From Mastigias papua (taxonomy: Eukaryota > Cnidaria > Scyphozoa > Rhizostomeae > Mastigiidae): DNA of 64,000 nucleotides. The notes under the pieces were generated by a model. That model saw nothing but the letters and a program-made list of their open reading frames with translations. It made no database searches and was not told where the DNA came from. The stretch covers positions 11,839,888 to 11,903,887 of the forward strand of contig OZ025281.1 of assembly GCA_964019165.1 (NCBI GenBank), in the 5' to 3' direction. Both the position numbers and the translations under genes were made by a program. Shown piece by piece: positions 1 to 12,633 of the stretch (the first letter of the stretch is position 1; every line of letters begins with the position of its first letter).

Positions 1-1140
1 ACTAATGTGCTACTGTTTCTAGTAGATTTTATGTGTTGATATATTTCAAAATAGCTTCAAACATTGCTACATATGTCCCCTTCAATGCACTTTCGTACAG
101 TCATCAATACCCTTAATCGGATAGTCGATTCTGGTGATCAATACTGAGTGATATATGACTTCAAATTATTCAACATGCTCGTGCGTGTAGGGCGTTGGAT
201 CTGCTAATCAATGTTTGCACTATAGTGAGATGTAATGCACTGCAATATCTAAGACTTGGTATAACCGTCGACTTGTAAAGGATGGAGCAAGCATCTGCTA
301 TCATGTATGGTCTTAACATTCTGAGCAATCTTAATATCTTGCTTGCTTTCTAATAGCTGTTTTCAGAGTGTCATTTATATTCCGCCTAGGTTCAATGATG
401 CACCCGACGTATATATCCTTTGCGGTAAAATTGAAAATTTTATGACCAAAATTGATATTCAGGAAAGGTGGCTGCTTGATGAGATGTTTTAAAGTACCAA
501 ATAGCATTGACTCTTTTTATTCTTTTTGAAGACTTAAAATTACTTCGTTGTTTGCACACCACTCACATATTCGCTTCATGTCCAATGATATTCGAGTTTC
601 TATAAGTATCATCTTTACAGGGAACAAAGACCACCGTCTCATCTGTATAGATAAGTACGTCAGAGTGTGCTAGACTGCCCTGCATCTGCCAGTTACCTAC
701 CGACTAATATGCATTGGGTACTATCAAATATGCAATCATTAACCCAGTTCAGCTATCTACAATCTGGGACAAAAATTATGAGACAAACTGAAGTTTTCTT
801 ACAGACTGGCATTGCTTTCACATCCCCTCCTAACTTAATGTTGACCAAATGATATAAAGTGGTTCCCCTACCATTCAACATTGATCCAAAGGGGGAGAGG
901 GGGTCATCTAGTTTTGCATCAAGCTGTAGTTAAGGAATTGGTAGTTCTACCTAACGTTGGGTTGGTAGTCTCATTATATTTTGTCCAAGATTGTAGCTAA
1001 ATTCTGTAGGACTGAGCCTGTGATATCAATTTTGAATGCCTGAGTGCATCGAATCCTTTGTCTAAGTCAAGGAAGTCAAATCCCACCAGCTTTCTTTCGC
1101 TTACATTCTTTCGACTTTGTCAGTGCTTATACACGAGCTA
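1..1140 (-). pseudogene. Non-LTR retrotransposon reverse transcriptase remnant, split by a MITE
   Basis: Read on the minus strand, 1060-1090 gives a degenerate RT block (FLDLDKGFDALRH, compare the family's FLDLxKAFDTVxH). After a MITE at 757-996 the translation resumes with YTDETVVF near 650, a decayed form of the catalytic YADDT box. Further on are thumb-region pieces such as YTSGASLNLGG and IADACSILYKS spread over several frames. This is the C-terminal half of a CR1/Jockey-type polymerase. Stops and frameshifts are frequent and the middle catalytic Asp position reads Thr-Asp-Glu, so it is inactive. It runs off the window edge. The superfamily assignment rests on eye-matching of motifs only. 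Confidence 0.7.
757..996. mobile_element. MITE, family A, copy 1
   Basis: A 240-bp element bounded by inverted repeats that start CTACAATCTGGGAC on the left and end GTCCAAGATTGTAG on the right. The repeats extend about 29 bp through a TTATGAGAC-like stretch. Two further copies lie at 20933-21158 and 41485-41731. All three share a polypyrimidine/polypurine interior. No coding capacity is visible. It interrupts the minus-strand RT remnant, so it inserted later. The target duplication is unclear. Confidence 0.8.
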
Positions 1141-1499
1141 CTACTGTATCAAACTACAGGATAAGATGGCAGGTCCACTAGCGAAGCTAAATTCTATGTA
1201 AATTCCAGACGGCTCAAATCTATGAACACAATATATCATTATCATAACCGTGAAACCAATAAGTTAGATTGGGAAAAGAGCATATGTAGTACATATGATG
1301 CATACCATGTACGTAAGTAGCTAGCCCTCTTTTATGATACACTTTGCAAAATGGAAAAAGGATATAATCTCTAGGACTCTAGTTTAATCAACGCTTAGAT
1401 ATTGTTCTTATTGGAGTCTATGTTCTTACAGCAAAAAGTTGTCGACTTCATTATACATAAGATAAGATTACAGTATAACATGCAATAATTCTCCATTTT

Positions 1500-2040
1500 C
1501 CGTTATAGCCCCGTGTCCGTATAATCGTAAAGATGGAGACACGTCCTCGATCTGGATCGGTGATGGGTCAGAAACTATTACGTCTAAATGAAAACGATTG
1601 TTCTTCCGCATCCCCGACATCGGTGATGAACTCCCAATTCACCCCTGATAATTCATGCAACCTGAACTGGATTCAAGTTTATTGTATAACAATAAGCTGT
1701 ATAACTATTCTGCGTCATCCATGCTGAACGAACTAAGTTGGCCATCTATAAAGGATATTATACGTAAGGAAATAAATATCATGACAGTTAAAGCAGTCGA
1801 ACATAATCCTGGGCCAGTATATCTAAATACCCAATTTTAATATCTTTCCCAAGTCCACAGCATGGAGGTTAGAAATAAAGAGACTGATCTCCCTGTTCCA
1901 CGGAGGATACGCCCATAATAAATGTTCTCGTATTGAGGTGCTACACCTTGGAACCAACTGGATAATGACAAAAACAGTGCTCCTTCCCTAAAAGGTTCCA
2001 AGAAGGAAATTGGTTCATGTTAAGTTTCTACACTTCTTTG
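1500..2040 (+). pseudogene. Non-LTR reverse transcriptase C-terminal remnant
   Basis: The plus strand holds the end of a second RT. SASSMLNELSWPSIKDIIRK and the following VYLNTQF match the conserved tail seen in many non-LTR polymerases (an MLxxLxWPSLxxR block, then a PxYLxxLF block). Further on, in shifted frames, come the ETDLPVPR and YRGATLWNQLDN equivalents of the LPxPR and YRGAxLWNxLP motifs, ending near 2030. Several frameshifts separate the blocks. Catalytic motifs are missing, so this is a 5'-truncated dead copy. Confidence 0.65.
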
Positions 2041-3228
2041 GTTCACTTCTTACCACTCATATCTTACGACAAGGACAATACCATGTGTAACATGCTTGAT
2101 AATATTTCTGTTGCTTAAGCTGATTAGTTGAAGTTTGAAGTTTTGAAGTGTTTATTTCTCCAAAAGGTGTTTGAGATAACTAACTGTACACTATGATCTT
2201 GTTTCCGTTTCTTGGTTAAATACCTCTGCATTCAGTTACAAGTTCCGTTGGTGCGGCTAATAATCGAAAGCGGCCTGTATTTTTCTCTAAGCGTTATCTA
2301 ATGCACCCTATAAGTAAGCGCGGCTTATATGAAGAAATACGGTATGTCAGCCAAACTCCAATGAAATTTCCTTGATGATACTAAAAAGGACTTGAATTCT
2401 TTCCCGGACAATTCCTTGATATGGTAGATACTCTGTAAACATGCAGATTTCCATCACATTTTGTCAGTTATGCTCTAGAAGGACACTGTCAGGTGCTTAA
2501 TACATGAGATTCTTGTCTCACTGATATGGTGGTTGCACTTTTGAGGAGGCTACATGGGATGCAGAATTTTGCTAAGTCAATAGTCATCCAGCAGTCAACA
2601 AAAATAATGGATGTGCAACGTCGATATATATCAATTGTTCTCACTAGTGACAGAAATGGGTTTGCAAAGGGTGTTTACAGCTGTAAAATTGGAAATATTG
2701 AATACGATCAAAGATAATGCACAAAATTAATCAAAGGAGAATCCTAGTAAGGTCAGGGGGTAGCAGAGAACCCCAAAAGGAGTAAGACCCTCCCTCCTCA
2801 AGTCATTGAGCACCCGAGAGTATTCGATCTGCAGTAATAAACAAATTGGATGTTTAATAAAATTAGATGTACACCACATCAGGTGCAGACATGGCACTTG
2901 TTCTTCACTATTTTGTATATTCAGCCTGGTATCATTTAACTGGAAGCTACATCTATCAAGAAATGCCCTTCACAGCTAAATTTAGGTCGGTTTGGCTATT
3001 TTTACTATCCCTCGTCAAAAAAAGCGTCGTGCAAATTTGCATGTATCCGTTTTGAGATATTTTAAATTTTTGTTTAAAAATGGGTGTGTTAATAAAGTTA
3101 GAAAAAAGATACCATTGCAATCAATCATACTATGTCCGTAATTATAGTTATATAACTTTTTTTAAACTTTAATTCATCGATATAATTTCAAAATCTCCAA
3201 ATACAAATCGTACAACAAGGTAATTTCA

Positions 3229-3508
3229 CTACAGCACGAAAAAGCGGTACCATGTTTTAGACATACTGAAAGCTTTTTTCGTTCATTTTCTCATTTGGAC
3301 TCTTCAGGTAAACAATGGTGAATAGGTGCTAATTGGCCAATCATAGGGCCAAATAGACGCATTATTCATCATATCACGTGTAACCGCATCTGGCAATATG
3401 TATCAGTTCACCTTTCGGTCACTATCCGACGTTTCATACTCTGACGAGTGTCGGAGGAACAAAGTTTTCAGTATGCTAAAAGAAAGTTCCCGCTTTTTCG
3501 TGGTATAG
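3229..3508. mobile_element. MITE, family B, copy 1
   Basis: Inverted ends CTACAGCACGAAAAAGCGG and CCGCTTTTTCGTGGTATAG, with further pairing inward (a TTTTAGACATACTGAAA arm against its inverted partner near 3468-3485). Length is 280 bp with no coding frame. The interior holds an ATTGGCCAAT palindrome. The counterpart in the second segment copy is 15203-15482. Confidence 0.75.
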
Positions 3509-3639
3509 AGAAGTTCTGTAGTACCAACAGACTTTTCACCAATAATTTAAGTGAAGGAAATCAGAGATATATTTTCCAAGGGTAAATAGCTAGAGGCAAG
3601 CAGAAAAAAAATTCGGGATTCATAATATGTTAAGTTTCG

Positions 3640-5165
3640 TTTTGAAGCTTGCTCTACCGTCTATTGCTACAGGGACCTTTTCAGAGTTAAAGAAAATCGC
3701 AAGGGCAACTCATATTTTCAAAGATGGAGACAAATCAATCTTACCAGTCATAGCTAGGCTTGTCGACAATCTGGTAGCAAATTAGGCATATGGTAGGTTT
3801 TCGTCTGGTCAATCTGCCTATAGGGGCCTTGATTCCGCTGTAAACCCACTTACAAAAATACTGATGACTGGTATAGAGAGCTAGATTTTTGCAAGCTTGT
3901 GGGTTTAACTTTACTAGACCTTAAAAATGCATCTAATAGTACTGATCATCATGAGGTTCTTTGCAAAAATTGGAGCATTACTGTGTTCAGTAGCAAGGAT
4001 TTACATGGGCTAAGTCATGTCTATACAACCAAAAACAATTCTGTAGGTCAACGGTATCAGTTCAAAAATTGAGAAGATAGATGTTCGTGTGCCAAAAGCT
4101 GGTGTCTGGTGGTCCCGTTTATTTATATAATTGATCTACCACATGCTGTCCGAAATTCTATCATTTCGATGTATGCTGATGACACGAGTCTGTACTATCA
4201 AGCATTAAACATAAATATTTTCAATAAAGGTATCAATAACGATCTCATGCAACTGGAATCTTGGTGTAACGGCAACAAACTCTCTTTTGATGCTGCGAAA
4301 ACAAATCCTATACTTAGTTCTACCAAGCAAAATATAACATCCTCAAAAGTCATCATGAACTTTGGAATCCGAAATTTGGCATACCCAAACAACAAAATAC
4401 TTTGGTGTGGAGATCGACACTTCTCTTGACTGGTAGGAGTACATGAAGATGGCTAAAGTTTCCAGAGCTATTGGCTCTCTAAAGTATGTCAAAACTTTTC
4501 TACCAAATGAAGCATTGAAGACCTTGTATTGCGATATTGGTATTGTTGCTCTGTCTGGGGTTGTACTGCTTCGAGCGACCTTAATCAGTTAGAAAACGTC
4601 AAAACCGTGTTGCAGGGTTTTAACCAATAAAACCTTGATACCGCTAGAAGGCAACGTATCGATGGGTTGCGCTGGAAGATCATTGATCAACAAAGAGCTG
4701 GAGGGTCGAAAATAATGGTCCGTAACTCAATGCATAAAATCGTTCCACAATACCTCTGTGAACTCCTCACTTGAAACTCAAAGAGCTCTTTGTATGTCTT
4801 GCGTAATACAGAACCAGATTTGAACTCACGTAAATAATTAATGCATTAGGCAGAGACGTTTTTCGTACCGAGGAGCTAAACATGGAATGTCATTACCTTC
4901 CTGCAGAACATAAGCAGCCATCTTCCATGGATATGTTCACAAAACGTATTTAGTTACGTTTAGTTATTTGTTTCTTTTTGTGACACGTTTTATAACATTG
5001 TATAATAATTCTTGTATTCTTAATAGTGCATTTAACTTAATATGTAATATTCAACTGCAGATAAAGTACTTTTATTGTAATTAAAGTTTTTGAGTGGAGG
5101 GCAACTTGAAAATCAGCTTTGGATGAAGGGCAACCCTTACTACATAAATCAAAATGAAATGAAAT
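3640..5165 (+). pseudogene. Non-LTR retrotransposon (CR1/Jockey-like) 3' half with tail, copy 1
   Basis: Degenerate RT. Near 3715 the frame reads IFKDGDKSILPV (family xFKKGDKxxxxNYRPIS). SMYADDTSLYYQ at about 4168-4203 carries the catalytic YADD box, followed by LESWCNGNKLSFDAAKT. C-terminal blocks (ALKTLY, CCRVLTNKTL, RNTEPDLN) follow in changing frames to about 4930. The 3' untranslated end carries GGGCAACTTGAAAATCAGC and finishes in a short ATGAAATGAAAT tail, typical of CR1-like 3' ends. Many stops mean no function. It is part of duplicated segment A. Confidence 0.8.
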
Positions 5166-8100
5166 ATCAAAAGAAGAAGAAGTTCTCTAGAAGTTCCTAG
5201 ATCGTGGTTACTTCCACCTGTATCTCAAACGTAATGATGGACAACAATATCATTTGGCACCTTCATTGGAAAAGATACAAGAGAAAGGAGCAAATGAAAC
5301 ACAAGAGCCATTCAATTTGAGGATAAAAAATGCATAGACTTACCTGATCTTCCGTTATGAAGTAGCGGGGTATTCTCTGTTAGCGGGTTCGTCAGGTTGC
5401 TTCCACTAGTAGCTTAAACAAAATGGTGGCCTTTAAGCTCTTTTCGAATTCCAACTGGGACCACAAGAAGCATAGGGTTGCATAAATCAAAGTCCTGATT
5501 TATCTAAATGCACAAATATTTCAGACTTACCTGGTCCTTCATTGTTTACCGTGGATGTGACAAGGGTCGATGTTTCACTGTGATCTATACGGAAAAAAGG
5601 AACAACAATAGGCATTCAAATATTACTTACATAGTTCATATCATTATCATGATAAAAACTACTTGCTGCAGTGCTCAAACAGAGATACAAACAAGGGATG
5701 TGGGGGAATTCAATACCTAAATATAACAGCAATACCTGATTGCAGTAGCTATTTACAGAAATGAATTCGGCCCTGATCTGGCTCTGCACTTGGTTTCCTG
5801 CTGATATAGAATACTCCTACGCAAAATGGTAACTAGATTCGTTCACAAATGTAATAAATGCTATTGGAATTATCTGCTCATTATTTCCAGAATGGGCATA
5901 TGTCTGTAGTGAACGTAAACATTGTACACTTAGGCAATTTCTTACTCGATGCCACTTTTCCTTTTTCATTCATACGTTTTCCTAAATCACAGAATAGGGA
6001 CAGGCAGAAGGGTAACTTCGTTGTGTCGTATTTGGATGCTTTTTCAAGTGCACGCAACTGGCATGGGGATGCATGTAAACGAGGCTAAGCAAGTAAAATT
6101 CAGAAATATTATATGCTTCAGACTGTGAGCTTTGGATAAATTACTTGTTCTTTGTGATTATTTATATTGGTTGAGTAACTCGTGAACTATATCTAAGGAA
6201 ATGACATTTCAAGTCACAAAAGAGAAAAATCACGCCAAAGTACTGTTTTTTTCAGCAGTGAATTGCAAACATTATGCTGCTGTAGACAAACCGAAACTCA
6301 AAGGGGCAGTCAACATAACCCTCCATCCGGAGACTTTTTAGTTAATTTTTGCTTTGAAGCCTAGAAAACACACATGCGTCACTATACTGTCATAGGAGCA
6401 AAAATATCCCGCGCCAGCACAACATCAGGAAGACAACGCATAGTTCACGCTGTATATCTCCCCAGTAGGCTGCATGGAATGCGCACAGGCCGAAGCCGAA
6501 CTTTCATCATTTCCCTTCGTGTGACAACGGCATAAACAAGTTGTCTTTACATGCCATAGCCAACCATAGTCTACCACTTTAGCTTTTTATACCAAGCTAA
6601 TGGCGCAGAAGCAGACTAATTTCTCCTAAATGCACTCTAAGATCGTTATCAGGCCTTCAGGCTGAAACTGGCTATCGATCTACCTGGCTGTGCTGATGGA
6701 CCATGGTAGTGAGTTAAACCGATGGAAAATATACAACAAAATCACATACATTTCATTATAATGAACCACTGAACAAGAAAGGCCTATGTCTATACCATAG
6801 AAGTAATCCATCATCCACTCACAGCAATTTAAAACTTCCAGCATAACAGTAAGGAGAGTATATCGACACCTCGTTCTCAAATCGAGTTTAAGAAGTACTA
6901 CGATTTAAGACGAACACCCACTGATCAGAATCACAAAGCTGCGGGGCCTCCTCCACTGACAAACCGACAACATCAAATCCACGGACTAAATTTTCGTCAA
7001 TGGTCACCGATTCAACTATCGAAAGACTATCCTGTATCAGCCAAGAGCCAAATTTAGAGCCAAATCGGAATTGAATTTATTCCTATCAAATGGCGACTGC
7101 GGCCGAGTGCTGAAATTAGTGATACTGTTACTCCCCATATACCAGTTATCTGTGCCCTAATTATAGCTGAAAAGCTTCTTCTCCGTTGTATACCCATAAT
7201 AGTACAGCAACAAAATGGATAGAAACAACAGGATAGCATGAAGGATATAGTATATAATGCTGAAACTTGGTAATAGGGCGGCCTTGGCATAGGTTTATGT
7301 TAGGGTAGGATTTCCAATCGAACACTGAAATGTGTCTAGTTTGATCGGTTGATCAGCATTGGAAGCTGAACCTGCTTACAGAAACTTTCAAAAAGTACAA
7401 TTTAGGAATATACCCTTCCCAACAAATTTCGGACGGGTAAATTTTTGGACAAATATGTGGTCAGAAATTTACAGTCTGACACTTAAACCGTCCAAACATT
7501 TTAACACTACTAAATTATGTCACGTGGGGCTAAATGGATAATTGCAAGCCACATGAGGGTCTTTGAAATTCAGTCTGCAACTCGTGAAACAATTCTAGAC
7601 TTGTAGATAATTGAAGGAAATTTTTGAAACGGGAATGAAATTGAAATCTACCATCTGTACTGTAATATGGAATCACAAGGCTTTTGTAGCAGCTCTCTTC
7701 ATTTGTTACTATTTTTATCTATGCAAGAAAACTGTTTTGTCAGTTCTATCATTCTCTTCCTGCTCTCTCATCCATCTTCTTCTTATTGCCTGTTGCCTAC
7801 AGGAGCTACTGTACTATATTAGACCATGCTGCTGTTCGAATAATTCTGTTACTGTTCGAAGATTATTGTTCCAAAATGTCTTGAAAATAGCTGCTGGATT
7901 TTCAAAAGTTACACAAGAAGACTCGCCATTTCATGAAGTGAGAGTATTTTGAAGGATTTGTTGAAGAAGAAAACACAGATGAATTGCTGGACCGCTACAT
8001 GCAGTTTCAAGATGACACGAGGAAGAGCATATATGGCAAACAAGTCAGCTCTGGCTTCTATACCACCTCAATATAATGCGGAGCGAGCAGGAATATTGAT

Positions 8101-8356
8101 TACGTCATTATACTTCCTCCTCAAGGGCATTTCCGAAAGGCAGACATCCAGTCACAGGGGTAGGGCATTACAATAAACATACTTTCCCTGAATTCTGGCA
8201 GGGGTAGGGCAAATAATACCTTATCAATATACAACGCTGAAGAAACTGGAATGTCCTACGATCCAATTCTAAGCATAGAGATATGGTCCTAAAATAGAAG
8301 AAAAGTTACCCAGAAAGAGATGGCTACAAGGAAGAGCTTTTGAAGTACATACGAAA
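5166..8356. other. Segment A remainder without recognised gene
   Basis: About 3.2 kb with only short open frames. A stretch at 7950-8070 reads like protein in one frame (VEEENTDELLDRYMQFQDD) and another near 8320 reads KEMATRKSF, but neither matches a family I know and both soon stop. Treated as unassigned, possibly exon remnants. Confidence 0.5.
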
Positions 8357-8365
8357 AACATGCGC

Positions 8366-8802
8366 AGCACCGCAGAGTACTGAATCCGCCTCCATATCTT
8401 TGAATGAAACACAGCCCAAAAAAATCTCTGGAAATGGTACCTCCCAGATGCCTCAGCGGGGTGATAACCAACATAATATCTGGCCCAAAAATACAGTTCT
8501 TATAGCTGGAGACAGTATGGTTGGAAACAAAGGAAACAACACTTAGCCGTAGGCATCATACGAAAGTGAAATGTTTCAGGGGCTCCACCATAAAAGATAT
8601 GCATGATTACCTCAAACCTCTTATTACAAAGAAGCCAAGCAAGATTATTTTGATGGTGGGTACAAACGACCTAGATTTTCTATCATCTAACCAAATGGTG
8701 AATGGAATTAAATCGCTTATAGACATGATTCATAAGTCGCTACCCAACTGCCACGCCATTGTCAATATTTGCATTGCGCGCATCTGGTACTTCATGTTGG
8801 AT
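8366..8802 (+). pseudogene. SGNH-hydrolase-like domain remnant (retrotransposon ORF1-type esterase)
   Basis: Two overlapping frames give a family pattern once a +1 shift near 8530 is allowed. NTVLIAGDSMVGNKG holds the nucleophile GDS block, and KIILMVGTNDLDF holds the GTND block. The intervening FRGSTIKDMHDYLKPL matches the usual F-x-GATIxDMxxYxxP stretch. Such SGNH esterase domains occur in the ORF1 proteins of CR1-like elements and in related proteins of cnidarians and other invertebrates. The catalytic Asp-His block is missing because the foldback element cuts the sequence at about 8803. Frameshifted and truncated, so inactive. Confidence 0.65.
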
Positions 8803-9566
8803 GACATAGCATAATTTATGAAAATAAATCTGCATTTCAATTAGCATATAAAAAATTTGAACAGCATATAAAAATTTTGAACAGCATATCAATTGTGAAC
8901 AGCATATAAAATATCTGAACAGCATATAAAAATTCTGAACGGCATATAAAATATCTGAACAGCATATAAAATTTTGAACAGCATACAAAATATCTGAACA
9001 GCATACAAAATTTTGAACAGCATAGAAAATATCTGAACAGCATATAAAAATAAAGCATATACAGAATTTTGAAGAGCACATAAAAAATAAGTATGACATG
9101 CTCCAATTTGCGCAGATATATTTGAAAACCACCCATATATATCAAAACAGGAACATATATTTTAAGTCCGAATATTGTCTGCATTGGCGCCCCATATCGG
9201 GCGCCCATGCAGACAATATTCGGACTTGAAATATAAGTTCCTGTTTTCATTTATATGGGCGGTTTTTCAAATATATTTGCGCAAATTGGAGCATGCCATA
9301 CTTATTTTTTTATGTTCTCTTCAAAATTTTATATGTGCTTCATTTTTATATGCTGTTCAAATATTTTATATGCTTTTCAAAATTTTATATGCATTTCGGA
9401 TATTTTATATGCTGTTTAAATTTACATGCTGTTCAAAATTTGTATATGCTGTTCAAATATTTTATATGCTGTTCAAAATTTATATGCTGTTCAAAATATA
9501 TATGCTTTCCAAACTTTTATATGCTAATTAAAAATGTAGATTCATGTACATAATTTATGTAATGAC
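8803..9566. mobile_element. Foldback element: 0.76-kb near-perfect palindrome with tandem subrepeats
   Basis: The sequence is its own inverted copy around 9195/9196. The core arms GGCGCCC (9186-9192) and GGGCGCC (9199-9205) are separated by CATATC. Pairing continues through AGACAATATTCGGACTT and out to the ends at 8803 (GACATAGCATAATTTATG) and 9566. Outer parts of both arms consist of about 20-bp tandem units of the type GAACAGCATATAAAATATCT, slightly rearranged between arms. No protein is credible here; the open frames merely translate the subrepeats. A transcript would fold into a long hairpin RNA. It cuts the SGNH remnant and lies 50 bp before the integrase gene. Confidence 0.85.
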
Positions 9567-9616
9567 AGGGAGTGTCAAATGTGATTGCGCTTCGTCGATG
9601 GCCTTGCCGTGTGCAG

Positions 9617-11119
9617 ATGGAGAGTGCCAGTGAGGCAGATTTTGCTGCTTTCAAACAGGGTTGCACATCTTTATTGATGGAATGTAGCCAGCTTGCTTCT
9701 CTCACTGAGGGTGAGTGGACAGCGATCTCATTAGGTCAGATAGAAGTTGTGATTTCAAGACTGCAAGAATGTTGCATTTCCTTTTCTTTACTTGTGCAGA
9801 ATCTCATAGAAGGCAGCGAAGGTCACGCGCAATGTACTGCGCTTAATAATTCATTTCACAAAATTTATGACTTCTTCCTTACCAAACGGGAAGGCGCTAT
9901 GTATCGTGAGGGTCAAAATGATGCAAGCTTTCAACCGGAGGTTGCAAGAAGCGGACAACGTGGGCGACCTTCTATCATTTTGTCATCATCACAAATCTTA
10001 TTTCTCCGCGAAAAGCATTTCAGGTGGAAAGATATAGCCAAATTATTAGGAATTTCTTCTCGCACACTGAGGAGAAAAGTTGTGGAGAAGGGTATTGATG
10101 ATAGCAAATTTTCTGTAATTTCTGACGATGAGCTGAAAAATGTAATGAGGGCTATCCAAGAAACAACACCTAACATTGGACAGAGCCGCATGATGGGAGC
10201 CCTAAGAAGCAGAGGCATTGCAGTGCAGAGATGGAAAGTACGCGAACATCTGCGCCTTTTGGATCCAGTTGGCACAACCTTAAGGTGGGGACAAGCCATA
10301 TTTAGACGCAAGTACTACGTTCCAGCACCTAACTCACTTTGGCACATTGATGGAAACCATAAAATGATCTCGTGGAGATTGGTTGTGCATGCTTGCATTG
10401 ATGGCTTTAGTAGGATGGTGATTTATGCCTTCTGCGCAAATAACAATCGTGCAGAGACAGTTTTAGAACTTTTTAAGAATGGTGTCAAGAAGTATGGTCT
10501 ACCTTCCAGGGTACGATCAGACCACGGCCTTGAGAATGTTGCTGTGGCGCGTTACATGTTGGAGCAAAGAGGAGGAGGACGAGGAAGCATTCTCACTGGA
10601 AAATCAGTACATAATGTAAGAGTAGAAAGATTACATGGTGACATTTACAAAGGAGTTCTCTCACATTACATAGATGTATTCACAGAGATGAAGGAAACTG
10701 GTATTTTGAATTGTGACAATGAATATCACCTGTTTGCACTGCATTATGTGTTTATCCCTCGCATAAATCAATCTTTGCAAGAGTTCTGTAGTCAATGGAA
10801 TAGCCACCCTCTAAGCACAGAGAAAAATAAGAGCCCTGAACAGTTGTTTATTTCTGGAACACTAGCCAATGCACATACATCTCTAGAAGAAGTTGAAGGT
10901 ATCCTAGGGGAGGATTTGCCACATTTTGGGACAGGAAATGATGAGGATGAAAGGGATGAACTAGTAGAAGATGAAAATTATCAAGTTTTTGTTCCTGACA
11001 TTCAAGTCGACATTATGGATGGACAAAGAGAGATGCTTGAAAGAAATGATCCGCTGGAAGATGACAACTGGTTTGGTATAAACATTTTTAATACGGTTCT
11101 GACAGTTCTTGGGGCATAA
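9617..11119 (+). CDS. DDE/integrase-core transposase-like protein, intact single exon
   Basis: A 500-residue open frame from an ATG (MESASEADF). A reading frame without ATG extends 45 bp upstream after a TGTGCAG that could be a splice acceptor. Residues about 113-160 contain a Hin-like helix-turn-helix (GRPSIILSS ... [16 protein letters not shown]). The retroviral-integrase-type core follows with all acidic residues: D245 in [10 protein letters not shown]302 in VRSDHGLEN and E337 in VRVERLHGD (D-x56-D-x34-E). A flanking N-H-P segment ([19 protein letters not shown]) and a very acidic C-terminus follow. This family of integrase-core genes is repeated in many fish and invertebrate genomes; I suspect the IS3EU or a Ginger-like DNA transposon group but cannot settle it. 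No terminal inverted repeats flanking it were found, so it may be immobile or domesticated. Confidence 0.85.
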   Translation: MESASEADFAAFKQGCTSLLMECSQLASLTEGEWTAISLGQIEVVISRLQECCISFSLLVQNLIEGSEGHAQCTALNNSFHKIYDFFLTKREGAMYREGQNDASFQPEVARSGQRGRPSIILSSSQILFLREKHFRWKDIAKLLGISSRTLRRKVVEKGIDDSKFSVISDDELKNVMRAIQETTPNIGQSRMMGALRSRGIAVQRWKVREHLRLLDPVGTTLRWGQAIFRRKYYVPAPNSLWHIDGNHKMISWRLVVHACIDGFSRMVIYAFCANNNRAETVLELFKNGVKKYGLPSRVRSDHGLENVAVARYMLEQRGGGRGSILTGKSVHNVRVERLHGDIYKGVLSHYIDVFTEMKETGILNCDNEYHLFALHYVFIPRINQSLQEFCSQWNSHPLSTEKNKSPEQLFISGTLANAHTSLEEVEGILGEDLPHFGTGNDEDERDELVEDENYQVFVPDIQVDIMDGQREMLERNDPLEDDNWFGINIFNTVLTVLGA

Positions 11120-12465
11120 TGACAATACCAATTGGTCATAAGTGCTGTTTGGTGTGCAGGGAAAGAGCATATTCTTAAGTTCAGAGGCCATGGCCATGTG
11201 TAAAACTGACAGGTGCTACCATCTGTTAAAGTCAGACTTTGAAGTCAATAGGCAAATAAATAAAGGAAGATATATAGGTATATTCAAGATTTGAATATAA
11301 CTTCCAAACATAACAAAACAGAATTTAAATTCGCAATATTACAAGTATCCTAGTTGGTTACAAAATGTTTTCATATACCACTTTATATAGTGAGTCCCCA
11401 TGCTTGCTACATTAATTATATGATATTGTCTGCAAATTAAGGCTAAAAATCTGTCATACTTATTGTTGTGAATCATTAGCTAGATGAACCTTGAAAGCAC
11501 AACTTTGTTACCGCCAACATACAACAAATGTATTATCTACAAATTCTTCCAAACCAATGCTGAATTGTGCACAATACAATTTTCCAGAGGTACTTGGAAA
11601 CTCAGCTGGAGTTCTTATCAGGCTATGGGTTCCATCTTGACAAACTTATAGACTCCTTTTCACCCTATCACTTCCAATTAGAGGCAAATGAATTCTTTTG
11701 TATTTTCACCTATCAGTAACTTCTTGATACAGTAAATTCTCTTTTAAGGTAGCAGTATACCCCATGAAAGCCAAAAATATCAATAGGTGAAGGCAAAAAT
11801 TTTTTTAATTTTCAGTAGTGTTTATCTATACTCTTTCATATTCTGGAACTTATAGAGCTGTTGCTTAATCGTAAATGTATTTAAAGTGCAATTTCTCTGG
11901 GTACGGTAAGAAGAGATGTCCCTAGCAACGGGCTGTTTCAAATAAATTTTGGTTGCTATGGAGATTTTTTAAATTTTATCGCTGCTAAAAGTCCCCAGAA
12001 GTTGGAAATCCTTCTACCATCTATAGACTACCTGTGCTCTCAATATGTCCCTGTGGAATCAGGCAAACGAGGCACAGTAGCGTTTAAATGAAGGAGGCTA
12101 TTTGTTAATGGTGATGCTGACAAAGTGTGACAGATGTTTGAATTGAAAGTAGGATACACGGTCTTACTCGACATATACTTTGGCGTTACGTTTTAGTCTA
12201 CAAATCCGTCTAGTACCATATTTAGGTGAAAATCGGTGGTATTATTCTTTGACGAAAGATTAAAACGTTTCTCTGTAAAACTGTAAATGCAGCGTATGTA
12301 AATGTATATATAGAAATTAGTATCTTTTCATTTAGATTGCAAATAAAATTCAAAAATATTTTGTTTTCTTTATTTATGATTACTTAGTTATCGATTTAGA
12401 TTAGTTTACGTGTATATATATATGTATATTTGTAAACTAGAAATAAAATCGATGTAAAATAATTT
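11120..12465. other. Intergenic, nothing recognised
   Basis: AT-rich sequence downstream of the integrase gene with several AATAAA-like sites (for example 11256-11262), which could serve its mRNA 3' end. No coding similarity and no inverted-repeat partner to the foldback element was seen. Confidence 0.5.
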
Positions 12466-12472
12466 AACACAC

Positions 12473-12554
<82 letters not shown>

Positions 12555-12633
12555 GCACCTACCCACCCACACACACATGCACGCACACACACCCGCCCCC
12601 ACATATACCCACAGACACACGCACCCACACACA
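12466..12633. repeat. (CA)n microsatellite, partly interrupted
   Basis: A CACATA-rich start, then an uninterrupted CA run to about 12551, then a decayed CA tract with CCCACC and ATGCACG interruptions. Long frames on either strand here are repeat translations, not genes. Confidence 0.95.

Larger units (their letters stand above)
2226..8356. repeat. Large duplicated segment A, copy 1
   Basis: About 6.1 kb that recurs at 14202-20338 in the same orientation, with only scattered substitutions and small indels (a few per cent by eye). It begins at CTGCATTCAG and ends at ACGAAA before sequence turns into the SGNH pseudogene. Contents are a MITE (3229-3508), a broken non-LTR RT (3640-5165) and about 3.2 kb with no recognisable gene. 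The other copy starts at the first base after the N gap, so the left boundary may be an assembly artefact rather than a real breakpoint. Confidence 0.9.

Noticed and set aside
8740..9553. Overlapping 86-137-codon frames with repeated YMLFKI/FICCS-like units on both strands
   Set aside because: They translate the subrepeats of the foldback palindrome in several frames; no codon bias or start logic.
8803..9566. Possible CRISPR-like array from the about 20-bp repeats
   Set aside because: Units are contiguous tandem repeats without unique spacers, arranged as a palindrome in an animal genome.
9617..11119. Retroviral or LTR-element origin for the integrase gene
   Set aside because: No LTRs, RT or protease nearby, and the N-terminus is a helix-turn-helix rather than an HHCC zinc finger.
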